Shown: positions 53,380 through 64,000 of the stretch, one piece after another | Position numbering within the stretch: the stretch's first letter is position 1 | Layout of the letters: each line of letters starts with the position of its first letter | Source: Marasmius tenuissimus | Lineage: Eukaryota; Basidiomycota; Agaricomycetes; Agaricales; Marasmiaceae | NCBI GenBank assembly: GCA_029532415.1 | Contig: JAQOTA010000024.1 | Span: 1 to 64,000, forward strand | Reading direction: 5' to 3' | Length of the DNA stretch: 64,000 bases | The notes under the pieces: model-generated | Told to the model about the DNA's origin: nothing | Databases searched by the model: none | Seen by the model: the letters and a program-made list of their open reading frames with translations, nothing else | Made by a program: the position numbers and the translations under genes

Positions 53380-53395
53380 ACGCGGCTCTTTCTCT
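53380..53395. repeat. SINE target-site duplication, right copy
   Basis: Second copy of ACGCGGCTCTTTCTCT. Confidence 0.85.
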
Positions 53396-53848
53396 GTTCT
53401 CCCCTTCGATGACACCCGCAGCCATGGCAAAGATGGAGGCCTGTATTGCCTCTCATAGGCAACCATGAGATCGATAACTTGTGGAACTCACAAGAACTTG
53501 CAACTAAAACATTATCTCGTTCCCAACTCCCTCGACATGATTTCATACCCCCATCGACTTTCTAGCTGAAGAGTGTTGAGAGGAGGTTTTGGAGAGGCAT
53601 TTTGTAACTCGGGTGTACATGAAGCTTTGACAGGTGGAACGTTCTCACAAGTTCCTGTTAGTTGTGCATGGTAGAACGTGGAGGTCACAAGGAGGCTTCG
53701 AGGGATTTCTGCCCCACTACGTCCGCAAACTATTTTGGTCAACATGAGTGTGATATCTTGTTGTTCAACACCCACCGAAACTCGAGCTAAACGGTACGAG
53801 CTATGTCTTGTTGATCTGTCATCGTATGGTGCTAAAGTGAAAGTAGGA
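53396..53848. other. intergenic
   Basis: Upstream region of tandem copy B. The reading frame of copy B stays open back to 53678, but copy A's equivalent does not match, so this is treated as leader. No other feature. Confidence 0.4.
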
Positions 53849-56800
53849 ATGTCACAACCGACAAACTTCGGTGACACCCTCTCAAGCGGAATCCAGGATG
53901 TTGCTGCCCTTCTCCCTTTACTAGGTACCGAGCAGTGCGAACGACATGTTGGTACTGCGCTGGAGAAGGGCTACCTATATGCAGCAGCGACACCTCTGTC
54001 GATTTTCGGGAGCCTTGGGATAGTGAAAACAGCGTTTGCGACCCTCTTGGCTACCACAACAAGACCTTTTTACGGCGCTAGCTGGTTAGATGATGCCGGA
54101 TTTGGCACTACAGGTTCGGTGTCGTCCATGGTCACCCTTATGAAGGGTACCCAACGGTATGGAGCGGAAGTTCGGCTTCAGTGCCTGATGGAGGAGCAAC
54201 ATATCGACGACCCAGATTTGATTGCTGATATCGAATGGTACGGCTGGGAGAGGAAGAAGACCGTCGATGGTGCGGCTTCATCATTCGTGCGTGTAAAACG
54301 TGCTCCAAAACAGACTTCACGCTGACACACAGGCCTCTATAGCTTCCACCCTTTTCCTGGAACGTCTCCCTCATCCTAACCTCATTACTCTCATCGCTCG
54401 TCAGCATCTCACCCTACCTTTATCTCATCCACAATAGTTGGGGGAGTGCAACGCTATGGTTGTTTCCCCTTCTACGCTCCTTCGGTGCTTTGCTGTGCGT
54501 AGTCTCAATACAATTCGCACTTCAGGTCAGGATCCACCGTATCACCAAAACCAGTTTGCAGCTTATGAAGGAACGCAAGGAATCGCCTCTCCCGACCGAA
54601 GAAGCTATCAAAGACAGGGATACGCTTCTAGAGGCACGGTTGCGCAACCCCCGAGTCGAGCCTTCTGACCCGGAGAAGCAATCTGGTAGTGGGCTGGGAC
54701 ACTGGGATGAGACTGAGGCCCGCGGTCTAGCACAAGACATCCTTCTCCCCGTCCTCCAGATCATCCTCGTTGTTGGGATGGGCATGATCGTCGCCGGCTA
54801 TGTCGGTTGTTTTAATATAGTTGGCCGAACAAATGTAGATGCTGGCCCCTACGTGTGGTTTGGGATGGAAACCTTCCTTGCGGTACTTCGGATCGCGTTG
54901 TGGGGTTGGAATCCCCGCTGGGACGAGGGTGGTACAGGGATGACCATGCGGCTGGCATTGCACAACAGGGACCTTACATCCGACGTGACAACCTCCACCT
55001 CTCTGGACAACCCTCCACAGCCAACCTCCCTGACTCCCGATCCACCAGGGGGTGATCCAAACCCTCCCTTCATGCCTTTCCCCCTTATAACGACTCCCCA
55101 GGTTCTCTCGCAGCTCACCAATCCTACGAATCTCATGAGTGTGTGGCGGTACGGGAATGACTCTTTCATCGTTGAGCATATCGGGGATTTTCTCGCTACT
55201 GCCACGCCATACATGGGCCCGCTGCGTCGACTCGAATTGGAGGAGCTGAAGGGTATTTCATTGTACTGCGGGATCATTCCCAATGGCGAGAGAAGACTGC
55301 TGTGTGTGAATGCTTGCCGAACTGACTCTTGGCCGGCGTCGATATCGCTTTTCATTGACGGCACTACGCCGCTGTATGCCACCTATACCTCACGCTCCCG
55401 CGAACTTCCTGGAACTCGGGCAATTCGGGTGACTCTGGAGAAAGAGGCGCAGCTGGGCTCGGGTGACACAGTCCTCGACCGACGAACATTCGATCCTCTC
55501 GTTGATTACTCCTCTCGTTTGTTCAGCAGGCTGTGTATGGTCGATTCGGACTTGGCGAATGTGCCCTTGTTGTGGACAATGACCCTTCCTTCCCTTCCCA
55601 GTTCGCAAAAAGTCCATCAACCAATCCTTTTGACTGAACAGGACAAGGCATACATCCATGCACGCCAGATACAGGACCTGAAACGCGACTACTGCCTGCT
55701 GCGGGGAAATATGCTCATAGGTGTCTTTCCACTCAACGAGACAGAAAAGTGGAATGACAAGATGCTCGAATGGGCGGCCTTGCTCCAGAGCACCGTCATG
55801 GAGGTGTATCTTTGCATCCGCGAACGTCAGTTGATTCAGCCTATGACCTTGTCAGAAGCTCACTCCCGCCGACTTGTCTTGGAGTGGGAAAGTAGCATGG
55901 AGGATCGAATTTCGTTAGAGAAAGAGGAATGTCAGGAGAGGCGACGAGACGTGGATCCTACGACGTTGTTTCAGTACGAAACGACTTACGACCTGCTAGT
56001 ACGAGAACTACGATCCCTGCGCCAGCTGCCCGCCGGTAGTGTTGTGCTAGAGAACTGGCAAAAGCTGATTGATACGATTATGGACGAACCCGACACATTA
56101 CCTGCTGTCTCGACACTGCTCGCACTCCCACCACTTCAAAGTCTGGGGAACCTCACCTCCTCCTTTCTTCCCCTCTTCACCAGCTCTCGCGAATCAGATT
56201 TTTCAACCCTGGGGTACCGTAACTTGATCGTATTGCTCCGGTCGTCACTGTATCGTTTACGCAACGCTACAGCGTCGTCATCTCAGGATCCCATCGACCC
56301 ATACGGTCCAGAATCTCCTGAATTTCAGCCTCCATACACACGTGTTAATGAGCACTCAGAAAGAGCCCGGAAAGCGTTAGTCGGGCTGGTTGAATTGATT
56401 CAACTCATCGAATTTGTTGGTGCCTACTCTCAAGAAACGCTCCTCGAAGATCTTCAGCTCCTAGCCTCTCTACCTTCCTCACAATCACTCGCAACAGTGG
56501 TGTTCGTGAACTCGCGATTCGGTGCCGAAGCATCTCATCTGGTCACGTCTGTCCTGCAACGGCATCCAGGGATAATATGTTTCGCGTTCAGGGACTGTAG
56601 CTTTGATGACAGAGCCCTTATCGATGCCAACATCGCCACGAACCGTCAGAAGTGGAAAGAAGAGGCACTGAATGGTGGGGTATTCACATATAGAGTCGGT
56701 TGTGAGATTCGTCCTGGGAGTTATACAAACGGCGCCCCCTTTGCAATCTACCAGCACGTTATTCTGCTATCGGACCTTGCGGACCTTTTTGCGATAATAT

Positions 56801-57159
56801 ACGTTCCCCAAAACGGAACAGTGGTCCCGAGTCTCTCGCTGCAGGCATCTACGGAGGACATCACTCTTATTACTTTGCTCACACCTTCGGATAAAACTGA
56901 AGGTGACGATAGCACCCGCACTACCCAATCTCACGTCGCGGCATCCTTCGATTTTGAGTCCGCCTCGATTGAGGGTCTTCCTCGACTCAAGGCGGGTTGT
57001 TATGAACTTCGTATCCGACTCTCACGTAGGGGGTATTACTTGTTTAGGAACCTCACAATCAAGTTCACCGCGGCGTCTGATGAAGTGGAGCCTCCTAATG
57101 GGCCTGAAGCGGAGGGTGGTCGCAGTAGTCGCAGTAGTGACAGTATCATCAGTACATAG
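53849..57159 (+). CDS. large Agaricomycete membrane protein, tandem copy B
   Basis: Paralogue of copy A in the same orientation. MSQPTNFGDTLSSGIQDVAA starts exon 1; an intron at about 54279-54345 joins to LPPFSWNVSLILTSLLSSLV. The following long frame is open to 57159. Hydrophobic segments match copy A (LWLFPLLRSFGALLCVVSIQ; LQIILVVGMGMIVAGYVGCF; GMETFLAVLRIALWG). The soluble half shares ELKGISLYCGIIPNGE and DLKRDYCLLRGNMLIGVFPL, then diverges moderately (ENWQKLIDTIMDEPDTLP). Both frames are free of breaks, so both copies probably make protein. Role unknown. The in-frame Met at 53678 is an alternative start. Confidence 0.72.
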
Positions 57160-58784
57160 TACTATCTTCGTACCAGTAGTAGTGCAACTCGTTACCTTGA
57201 AGCATCATTAGTTCAATACCGTTCAGTTTGGGAACTCACGATCGAATACCTTGAGGTTTGACTTGTGGGAGTCTGGGGCCTTTTGACTGAGGGATGTCAG
57301 AGCCTCGACGGAGGCGTTCGAAATACCGCAAGCAATTGCAGCCCGGGGCTGGCGGAGTCTCAATCGATCTCTGCCGAAATACTTGCTCCTCAGCTGGAAT
57401 ACATTTCGCGAAATGTCAGAGGCTCAGGATTAAATTAGACTACAGGCAGTGTAGATTAGCATCTCGCTAACTTAAACTCGTCCTAATAACGGCTGGTATA
57501 ACGCTTATTAGAGGCGCTGCACATATTTGCACAAGAACTCGCGTCGCCAAGCCTCAGGGTCTTTCTCTACTCCTACCATCACGTTCGTCTCACCCTCCTT
57601 GCAAGCAATCTTCACATTCCTAAGTTATTGAATATGGCATAAATGACTTGTATACACGTTTTGAAGTCGTAACCTTGGATAAACACGTTGGGTAGGCTGG
57701 CTGCGTAAGAAGTGGAGGTACAATCTGAGTTTTAGGTGAGTAACGCGTTGGGTGTATGGTACTATACCTGGCCACGATGTGTTCACGTCCAGGATAAGTA
57801 ACTGCCCGATTTTATACCACTTCCCCTCACCTTCCCGACTCGCCAATTTTTTTGAAGTTCAATCTGGTACCCTATATCATGACTACGAAGTATCCAGGGG
57901 AAATTCTGTCGTGTTGTTCTTCTACGACGCAAAATGTACGAAATCGCGACTGTATCACACGTGTGACTTCTCCAGGAACTATATATTGCGCCTACTGGTG
58001 TGTCTGCAAAGCTGTACCAAGTCCGAGTCTCACTATAGCTCCTCTAATATCCTGAATTTTGTGGTGAACCATTGCCATGGAAGGATTTTACAGAAGAATC
58101 CTTGTGGACCGCCCGCGACAATGTGAGGAGAGGGTGATGGCAAATTAGGCGCTGCTGCGCCGTGACTTGCCGTGACTTTTACCAGTTACACTTCCTGGTC
58201 CAGCTCGGGCACTGCCCGAGAAGAGCTACATCCCTCTAAAAAACCCAAGAAAGTCAGGTTAAGGGTTTTTGACCCTCTAGAATCAGATTATCAACTTTAT
58301 TTAGGGAGTAGTAGAGCGCGGAAACCGCGTCTGCAAAAGTGACTTATCTTGGCCAGGTATAGTATTAGCATCTCAAATGACCATTAGATTCATCTTCACA
58401 GGAATTGTATGCGTAAATTCAAGGATACGTGTGCTAATCGACCCGAATATACGCCATTTCGACGTTCATTCGTCTCGCAAAGTCTCTTCCGCATCAGAAA
58501 GCTCCTAAATGATCAAAAACGACCTCTAACGACCCGACCAAAATCATTCAGAGACAAAGACAACAAGACCCGAAAGGAGCCATTGCCACCATTTATGCTG
58601 ATCGGATATGTTTGAGCCCAAGAGCCGACACGCTCACGCAGGAATTGCAACAAAAGCCTGATCATCATCGATTTATCCCTTGTCCAATCAAAGCCGCATG
58701 TCCTACGCTACACTGCTTGATTTACCGAAGACTTCAAGCTTCTCCGAACGAAAGAACGATCCATCAACTAACGTCGAGAGAAAC
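57160..58784. other. intergenic, 1.6 kb
   Basis: No gene recognised. Small inverted repeats are present: CTCGGGCACTGCCCGAG at 58204-58220, and CTAATAA...TTATTAG around 57482-57510. Neither looks like a known RNA gene. Confidence 0.35.
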
Positions 58785-59492
58785 TTATGTCATAACCGAG
58801 TTCGGCATTCCAATGAGCTGCCAGACCTGGTCCCCATTCTTCCCAGCCTCCATCACCGTGTTTGGTTGTCCTGCACTAGCAAACCAAACCCTGAGCTTCG
58901 GCCTATCGTTCTCGATCTGGTACAAAGCATTCAACGCCTTGTTCTTCGCAGCAACCACGGCGAACTGTTCGTTCGTGATACAATCGGTACAGCTAGCACC
59001 GCCCCGGATGCCACTAGGGTTCGTGGGCGAAATGGAGGATTGTTGGTAGATGTACTCGCTGAGGGTGTTGGTGGGCGAGACGAAGAATAAGTGCCACTGA
59101 GAGATGGGGTCAAATTTCTTCGAATGATTGGTATGACGATCTACTTACCTCGCTCAGATCAGGAGTAGCCACCACGGCCAGGGGTGTGCTCCCAATAGCT
59201 TCAGTTCTAGGGACGACTTGGTTATCGCAGGTGGTGCGTCCATTTACCCAGTGTCCGGATATGCAAGTTTGCCAGATGCTGTTATCGGACCTCTGGTAGA
59301 ACATCCTGGTATCGGCATTCGTTCCTTGTATACCAGCGATAGTGGAAAGCGGGGAGAGCGAGTAGGCCAATGGCTGTAAAACAGGTCCGGCAGCGGTGAA
59401 GCCAGCGAGAAGAGGCAAAAGCTACGGAAGTCAAGGTCAGTAATGCACAGGAGGAAGGTGTAACCAGTGCGTACTGCGATAACTTTGAACAT
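58785..59492 (-). CDS. secreted lectin-like protein (AAL-type propeller blades)
   Basis: Exon 1 is only MFKVIA; the next exon continues LLPLLAGFTAAGPVLQPLAY, a clear signal peptide. Then TIAGIQGTNADTRMFYQRSD with NSIWQTCISGHWVNG, and after an intron HLFFVSPTNTLSEYIYQ, GGASCTDCITNEQFAVVAAK and KLRVWFASAGQPNTVMEAGK with GDQVWQLI, ending NSVMT at a TAA (58785-58787). The repeated IAxxxG...R(L/M)FYQ...SDNxIW pattern resembles blades of fucose-binding Aleuria-type lectins. At about 200 residues it is shorter than the six-blade form, so the ligand and number of blades are uncertain. It is likely an extracellular protein with roles in recognition or defence. Confidence 0.5.
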
Positions 59493-61356
59493 CGTTTTCT
59501 TTTGAGTGTGATCACGAGAACTACTGAGGCAGGTTGTGGAAGTTCCTTGAATGAGCTGAAGAACACCTTCACTACAGCACTGTTTTTATACCAGACCTAT
59601 TGGCTTACGAGGCGCGACCAGAGTCAGCCTCCGGAGCTTATTGGACCTTCCAAGCCCGACAATAGCACGGAAGGAAGTCTAAACAAACGAATCGGCCAAC
59701 CCGCCCGCTGATGGACAAGCTAAATGAAGTCCGAACGAAAGATTGAAAAAATCAATAGAAGGTGCCTGTGCCTTCGCACGATGGACCAACAAGCAGTCTG
59801 TACGGCGTTCAGTGTACCATCTGCTGTGTCTAAATCCATCAAAATGAAAAAATGATCGACCTTGTCCGGACCTGGAGTCTACTGTCTAACGGGTCAGCTG
59901 TGATGACGGGGTAATTGAACTCGGTGACTTACTCGTCGGAACATACGCATGGTCAGGCCCTTTAATGTCTCGTTTTCGCAGAGTAAGAGAGCTCGGCAGG
60001 GAAAGATGACCGTCTGGCTTTTGTTGTATGTGAAAGGTCAGGCCTCAGGCCCAGGATGTACCTGGGACATTCATATCATCGGATGGATGGGCACCGAGCA
60101 ACTCCACGGGCCATGGAAAAATCAAAATAGAGGACGATATGTCGAAAATGTGCGTCACAGGGCGAGAGCCTTCACCTCGAAGTACTCAATCTAAATGACA
60201 GTAGTAACATCAGATGTAGACCTTGAGATTCACTGGGACTTGGAAGGCCTAGTCGGGCCTCGGCCATGATGTGAATACGTATTGTTCAAGAGCCATCGAT
60301 TCGCAGTCTCTGACATTGTAGTTTTTCATCATTGACAGAGGAGTATCGGTCGGATTGTGTCGAGAAAACATGCAATTTGGTCACCTTGGGCGGGGAGAGT
60401 AAGAGCCTCGAAGGACGGGCACTTACAATAACCAGATCCGCTCTATTTTTGTTTGACTCTCATCTAACCCCGAGTAGCAAGCTAGTCAGAGAATGCTGGT
60501 TATTGCACACTGAGTTCCAAGCTCAAGTCAAGTCTGGCAATCGATTAGTATTTCCTTGTAAGTACTCAAGAGTTCGAAGTCTTGACATAGCTAGCACTCA
60601 CGTTTCATACTAAACAATGCCGTCGTCGTGTATCGACTTTGTTGAGGTGACAGGTGTCGTGGTGGGGAGAAGAGGAAGAGACGCGGGCAACAAGCGCCCG
60701 TGATCCAACCTTTCACTCAAACCGTCATCGTCCCGGTCATTTACAACACGTCGACCAAATTCTTTACAACCGTCGATGATGGCAACCCTCTCCTTTATTA
60801 CTCTCACTATTCAGCCCGGTTCTTTCTGCCCAAAATTAAGTCGCCAGAGCCTCTGGCGGTAATAACGGCTGCCTCACGCTTTGAGGTCTATACGAGGGCG
60901 ACAACAAAGAGAAAGAGACATGGCAGCGAGATAAACAATCATGAAGCCATTGTGTGACCACGTCTATCCTATGGCATCCGACATGGACGATATCTTTTAC
61001 AAAGTTTCGTAGATTGCTGCTTCGTCCACAGTGCCCTTACCAAACACAAGGTCGCTAAGAACCATCCGAATTCGAGATGGAAAAGCGATCCCGAAATTCT
61101 AGATACAGGCTCATTTGGTGGACAAGACAGGGTTAGGACGCCGTGGACCAGTTGAAAGATGTATTTCCGTCATTGGTGCTTTCGGCATAAAGGTCCATAA
61201 CGGGCGATGTAGTAGGGTAGCGCCCAGGCACAGCCACTAGTTGGCCCTGTTTGGTCTTAGGGATACACGCTAGTAGCACATGTCGATAGATTCTCTAGCA
61301 GACCACATCATCCTATTCTAGTTTTGTCCTCATTGTCCATCTACACCACTCCATCT
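59493..61356. other. region upstream of the retroelement primer-binding site
   Basis: No host gene recognised. The part nearest 61356 should be the 5' LTR of the Ty3/gypsy element, but its left border cannot be set without the 3' LTR, which lies outside the window. Confidence 0.35.
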
Positions 61357-61381
61357 TGGTGACGAGCGTACGATTCGAACC
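61357..61381 (+). other. retroelement primer-binding site
   Basis: TGGTGACGAGCGTACGATTCGAACC (split here: TGGTGACGAGC, then GTACGATTCGAACC). It starts with TGG, the complement of a tRNA CCA end. Its reverse complement has the T-loop GGTTCGAAT followed by CGTAC, a seven-base acceptor strand GCTCGTC, discriminator A and CCA, exactly tRNA 3'-end geometry. It lies about 540 bases before the first gag AUG. Confidence 0.7.
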
Positions 61382-61391
61382 AGCTCAGGCT

Positions 61392-61460
61392 CCCAGCACC
61401 CAGAATCAGCACCCAGAACCTAGAACCTCAGAACCTAGAAATACAGAACCCAGAACAGCA
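61392..61460 (+). repeat. short imperfect CAGAACC(TA) repeats in the gag leader
   Basis: CCCAGCACC, CCCAGAACC, TAGAACCTCAGAACC, CAGAACCCAGAAC recur. The tract has a simple-sequence look, with further copies near 61642-61656. Confidence 0.55.
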
Positions 61461-63124
61461 TCAGAATAGGCAACGGAAAGAAGAAGTCACTACCACAACG
61501 GGGACCGGACGGTAAATTCGTCAGAGCAGCATCCACATCGACACTGTCCACGTTATCATCAGCACCCAGCACCGAGTCGTCTCTCGACCTATCATCCGTA
61601 AATTTCCCTTCGACAGATGAAGCGCAAGGCACCTCGCAGAGCACAGAACCCAGAACACACGTACCTCCAGAAGGACAGGCTTCGTGGTTAAGTCACGCAG
61701 CAGCCAGAAGGGGTTTAGGCTACGCTTCACCGTCGACGCCGCCGTCTAGAGCTCCATCCACACGACCACAATCACCCTTGTTTACGAGACCTCCCACACC
61801 GTTATTCACACCAGCACCTACGCCAGAACCATCCGCACCAGAACCACTATCACCGGGATTATCCACGCCGGAACCGTTAGAAACACGACGAACGATGACA
61901 GTAGACGCCGACCTAGAATGGGGAGGCAATGTCGGAGCAGAGAAGTTGAGCTCCAAGAACTTCTTGAGGAAAGCAGAGATTACGATGGTCGGAATGGGAA
62001 GGAAGCAGGAAGAATTTGTGGAGACAGTGGAGTTGTTCTTCAAGGAAGGAAGTCGAGCAGAGAAGTGGCACGAAGGGTTGAACGAGGAGGAGAAGAAGGG
62101 AGGATGGAGGAAGTATAAGGAGTTGCTGCTGGCAGAGTTCCCGTCGCAGGAAATTGTTGCGAAGAAACCGGCCGAGTATATCAAGGACTTGGTGGCACTG
62201 CGACTACCGCTAGAAGGGTTAGACGTCAGAGACCCCGATACGAACCAATGGGCTCACCAGAAGTTCGCGGACCGACTGTTTGAGCTTGTGAAAGCGGGAG
62301 GAATCACATCGACCGCATCCGATATTGTCAGCGTTCACAAAAACCTGCCGGAAATCTTCCACTCCCTGGTCAAAGATGACGCCGAGAACTGGTCAGCGTT
62401 TAGGGATAACCTAAAAAGCGTGGACATCAGAGTTATCAGGGAGAAGTTGAAGACGGCGAGAGACATAGAGGATATACGAGCTCAACAGCAGCGGGCAGGT
62501 CGCACGCCAGACACGCCGGGGACACGACTTGCAAATTCGTTTGGCAACGTGCAGATCAGCCAAGGTCCAGGGCAACCCAGATACGGAAGCCAAGGCGCTG
62601 GACGAGGCCAAGCTCCTCCAGCGGACCCCTTCGGAACGAACATAGGCGGCAGAGGCAATCTGCAGTACCAAGCACCCCAGCAACGACCGCCACCGAGGGT
62701 TTCGAGGCTCAACGAAGCACAGAAGGAGACTTTGCGCGGCAACGTCAACCGCTACGAGCAGCGACAGAACAATCCACAGGGTGTCGAGCTATGGCGCCAG
62801 GATCTGGCAAATCACGTAACCCGTTGGGGACAAGACGAGGCACACGAGCGCATGGTGTACCCAATTGCACCAGGCACATGGAGACCGGGATCGGGAGAGT
62901 GTTGGGGATGTGGAGCAAGGTGCGGAGGAGGGAATAGAGGATGCCTGTCGCAGGTGAAGATCCCGATGCAAGAGAGAAAGTATAGGATCTTCGTGCAGTC
63001 GGAGTTAGGGGCGTTCCAGAAGGCAGTGGCGCAGACGAATGTGGTAGGAGTGGCGAATGACTTGACTTGGATGTTGGAAGGGTATAGCTCTGGCTCGGGA
63101 AATGCGGTGGGATCGACGGAGTAA
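61439..63124 (+). CDS. gag: Ty3/gypsy Gag polyprotein
   Basis: Open from after TAG 61436-61438 to TAA 63122-63124. The first in-frame AUG is at 61895; the 152 codons before it are open and coding-like (GPDGKFVRAAS, then Pro/Ser/Thr-rich), but contain no AUG. After 61895: DADLEWGGNVGAEKLSSKNF, KAEITMVGMGRKQEEFVETV, a capsid-like helical region (GWRKYKELLLAEFPSQEIVA; YIKDLVALRLP), a Gly/Gln/Pro-rich segment, and GECWGCGARCGGG, a partial CCHC-like knuckle. Gag forms the particle and packages element RNA. The pol frame overlaps its 3' end in the -1 frame. Confidence 0.8.
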   Translation, partial: KYRTQNSIRIGNGKKKSLPQRGPDGKFVRAASTSTLSTLSSAPSTESSLDLSSVNFPSTDEAQGTSQSTEPRTHVPPEGQASWLSHAAARRGLGYASPSTPPSRAPSTRPQSPLFTRPPTPLFTPAPTPEPSAPEPLSPGLSTPEPLETRRTMTVDADLEWGGNVGAEKLSSKNFLRKAEITMVGMGRKQEEFVETVELFFKEGSRAEKWHEGLNEEEKKGGWRKYKELLLAEFPSQEIVAKKPAEYIKDLVALRLPLEGLDVRDPDTNQWAHQKFADRLFELVKAGGITSTASDIVSVHKNLPEIFHSLVKDDAENWSAFRDNLKSVDIRVIREKLKTARDIEDIRAQQQRAGRTPDTPGTRLANSFGNVQISQGPGQPRYGSQGAGRGQAPPADPFGTNIGGRGNLQYQAPQQRPPPRVSRLNEAQKETLRGNVNRYEQRQNNPQGVELWRQDLANHVTRWGQDEAHERMVYPIAPGTWRPGSGECWGCGARCGGGNRGCLSQVKIPMQERKYRIFVQSELGAFQKAVAQTNVVGVANDLTWMLEGYSSGSGNAVGSTE

Positions 63125-64000
63125 ACGGCGACCGTACGATCCCGAACACGGACTCTTTCTTGGACACCTCTATCGTTGCATGTGTACAGCTATGCGAAGA
63201 GAATATCATCAATATGTTGAACGTTCAGAGAGACCGAAGCCGAGTAAGCAAACCTTTCAGAATGAAAGTTGAACTGGTGGACGAAGATGGAAGAATAGTC
63301 GAAGTAGGAGGAATGGTGGATGATGGCGCAATGGTGGTGGGACTGAGTACGAAAGTGTACGAGGAGGTGAAAGATAAAATTGGCGGATGGGGGCAGTCGA
63401 AAATGTGGATGAGAATGGCCGACGGGGCGTTGGTACCGGGAGTTGCGAACTGGGAAGGAACAGTGAGAATAAGGGGATTAGACATGAAGACGTCAATGGA
63501 AGTCTTCGATAGCAGAGGGCAGTGGGACTTACTGGTCGGGAAACCGTTACTGGAAAAGTTCAAGGCAGTCCATGACTATGCAAAGGACGAGCTGGTGGTG
63601 AAGAAAGGGAAGGATGTTCGAAAAGTGTTCAATGAAGGCTTGGGGAAGGTGGTAGGGAAGAGAGAGAAAGGCAGACTGGTTGCAAGAGTCGAGAAGGTCG
63701 CAGGCGAAGCGGAAGACGCCCGACCTCAGACAAAAGGAAAAGCGTGCAACCAAGGCGGGGCGGATGTTGTCGTTGACACTGAAACCCCGCGAAGCAGGGA
63801 AGTTTTAGTTGACCTGTTCTGCGAGGAAGTACAGATACCCACTCACGAATCACGACAGAACGAGAAATTCAGAGAAGAGTTGGAGAGGATGACGGAGGAG
63901 GATAAGGAGACCAAGGAAGAAGAGATGGGAGACGAATGGGTCGAAGAAAAGGAAAATGAGGAAGAAAGGAGTAGACAGGAGAGAAGACAAGAGTGGAGGC
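63088..64000 (+). CDS. pol: Ty3/gypsy Pol, N-terminal protease part (truncated by window end)
   Basis: Reading frame -1 to gag, open from after TAG 63085-63087 to the window end without a stop. It reads NGDRTIPNTDSFLD, then MLNVQRDRSRVSKPFRMKVE, VGGMVDDGAMVVGLSTKVYE (Asp-Asp-Gly in place of the usual Asp-Ser/Thr-Gly; the active-site loop of a retropepsin), MADGALVPGVANWEGTVRIR and LLVGKPLLEKFKAVHDYAKD, which is the flap-to-C-terminal pattern of fungal gypsy proteases. A Glu/Lys-rich linker follows. Reverse transcriptase and integrase would lie beyond 64000. A separate AUG at 63214 could start translation, but the frameshift signal upstream argues for a Gag-Pol fusion. Confidence 0.78.
63097..63143 (+). 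promoter_or_regulatory. programmed -1 ribosomal frameshift signal (gag to pol)
   Basis: Slippery heptamer GGGAAAT at 63097-63103 in the correct phase (G GGA AAT in the gag frame). A 5-nt spacer is followed by a hairpin: GGGATCGACGG (63109-63119) pairs with CCGTaCGATCCC (63132-63143), 11 pairs with one bulged A and a 12-base loop containing the gag stop. This fits the classical design of -1 signals. Confidence 0.75.

Noticed and set aside
58204..58220. CTCGGGCACTGCCCGAG palindrome as a terminator or RNA element
   Set aside because: Isolated short palindrome in an intergenic region with no neighbouring gene end; no further support.
61720..62184. 154-codon minus-strand frame
   Set aside because: Antisense to gag, with Gly/Val/Ser composition created by the Pro/Thr-rich coding strand.

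Overview
The window is nuclear DNA of a filamentous basidiomycete, most likely an Agaricomycete. Genes are packed on both strands and broken by many 45-90 bp GT-AG introns. It carries an extracellular cellobiose dehydrogenase, DUF6535 membrane proteins, a KDZ-type transposase linked to a TET/JBP-like dioxygenase, and a Ty3/gypsy retroelement. All calls come from reading translations and motifs by eye; no database was searched, and exon borders are approximate unless stated.

Left part (1-30 kb), mostly host genes: a Msd1/SSX2IP-like coiled-coil protein, a phenol-hydroxylase-type FAD monooxygenase, the small DNA polymerase delta subunit (POLD4/Cdm1), cellobiose dehydrogenase, a ubiquitin-like/WLM metalloprotease, a single-pass membrane protein, the G-patch protein GPATCH1, a DUF6535 protein between two decayed paralogues of an unknown family, TFIIH subunit Tfb2 head-to-head with an HSBP1-like gene, and a CNH-domain gene without the usual RhoGEF part.

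Middle (30,068-46,838): a nested transposon. The outer element has terminal inverted repeats and a 9-bp target duplication (GATTCTGCC). Its own gene, a large Agaricomycete protein that I infer to be a DDE transposase, is cut in two. Its 5' part lies at 45.6-46.7 kb and its 3' part at 30.3-33.9 kb, same strand, in the order expected for an insertion. The insert is an 11.8-kb inner element with about 270-bp inverted repeats. It carries a CxC1/KDZ transposase, a divergent TET/JBP-like 2-oxoglutarate/Fe(II) dioxygenase, four GCCCCGACC(T/C)TGGGGC palindromes between those two genes, a small basic-region protein, a protein with a possible viroplasmin/RNase H1 N-domain-like segment, and a large low-complexity nuclear-type protein. 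The inner element thus combines a transposase with a candidate DNA-methylcytosine oxidase.

Right part (47-64 kb), accessory: two tandem copies of a roughly 1,100-residue multi-pass membrane protein about 6.58 kb apart plus a third C-terminal fragment, a tRNA-derived SINE with a 16-bp target duplication and 24-nt A tail, a secreted lectin-like protein, and the 5' half of a Ty3/gypsy element with primer-binding site, gag, a textbook -1 frameshift signal (GGGAAAT, 5-nt spacer, strong hairpin) and the start of the protease/pol frame, which runs off the end.
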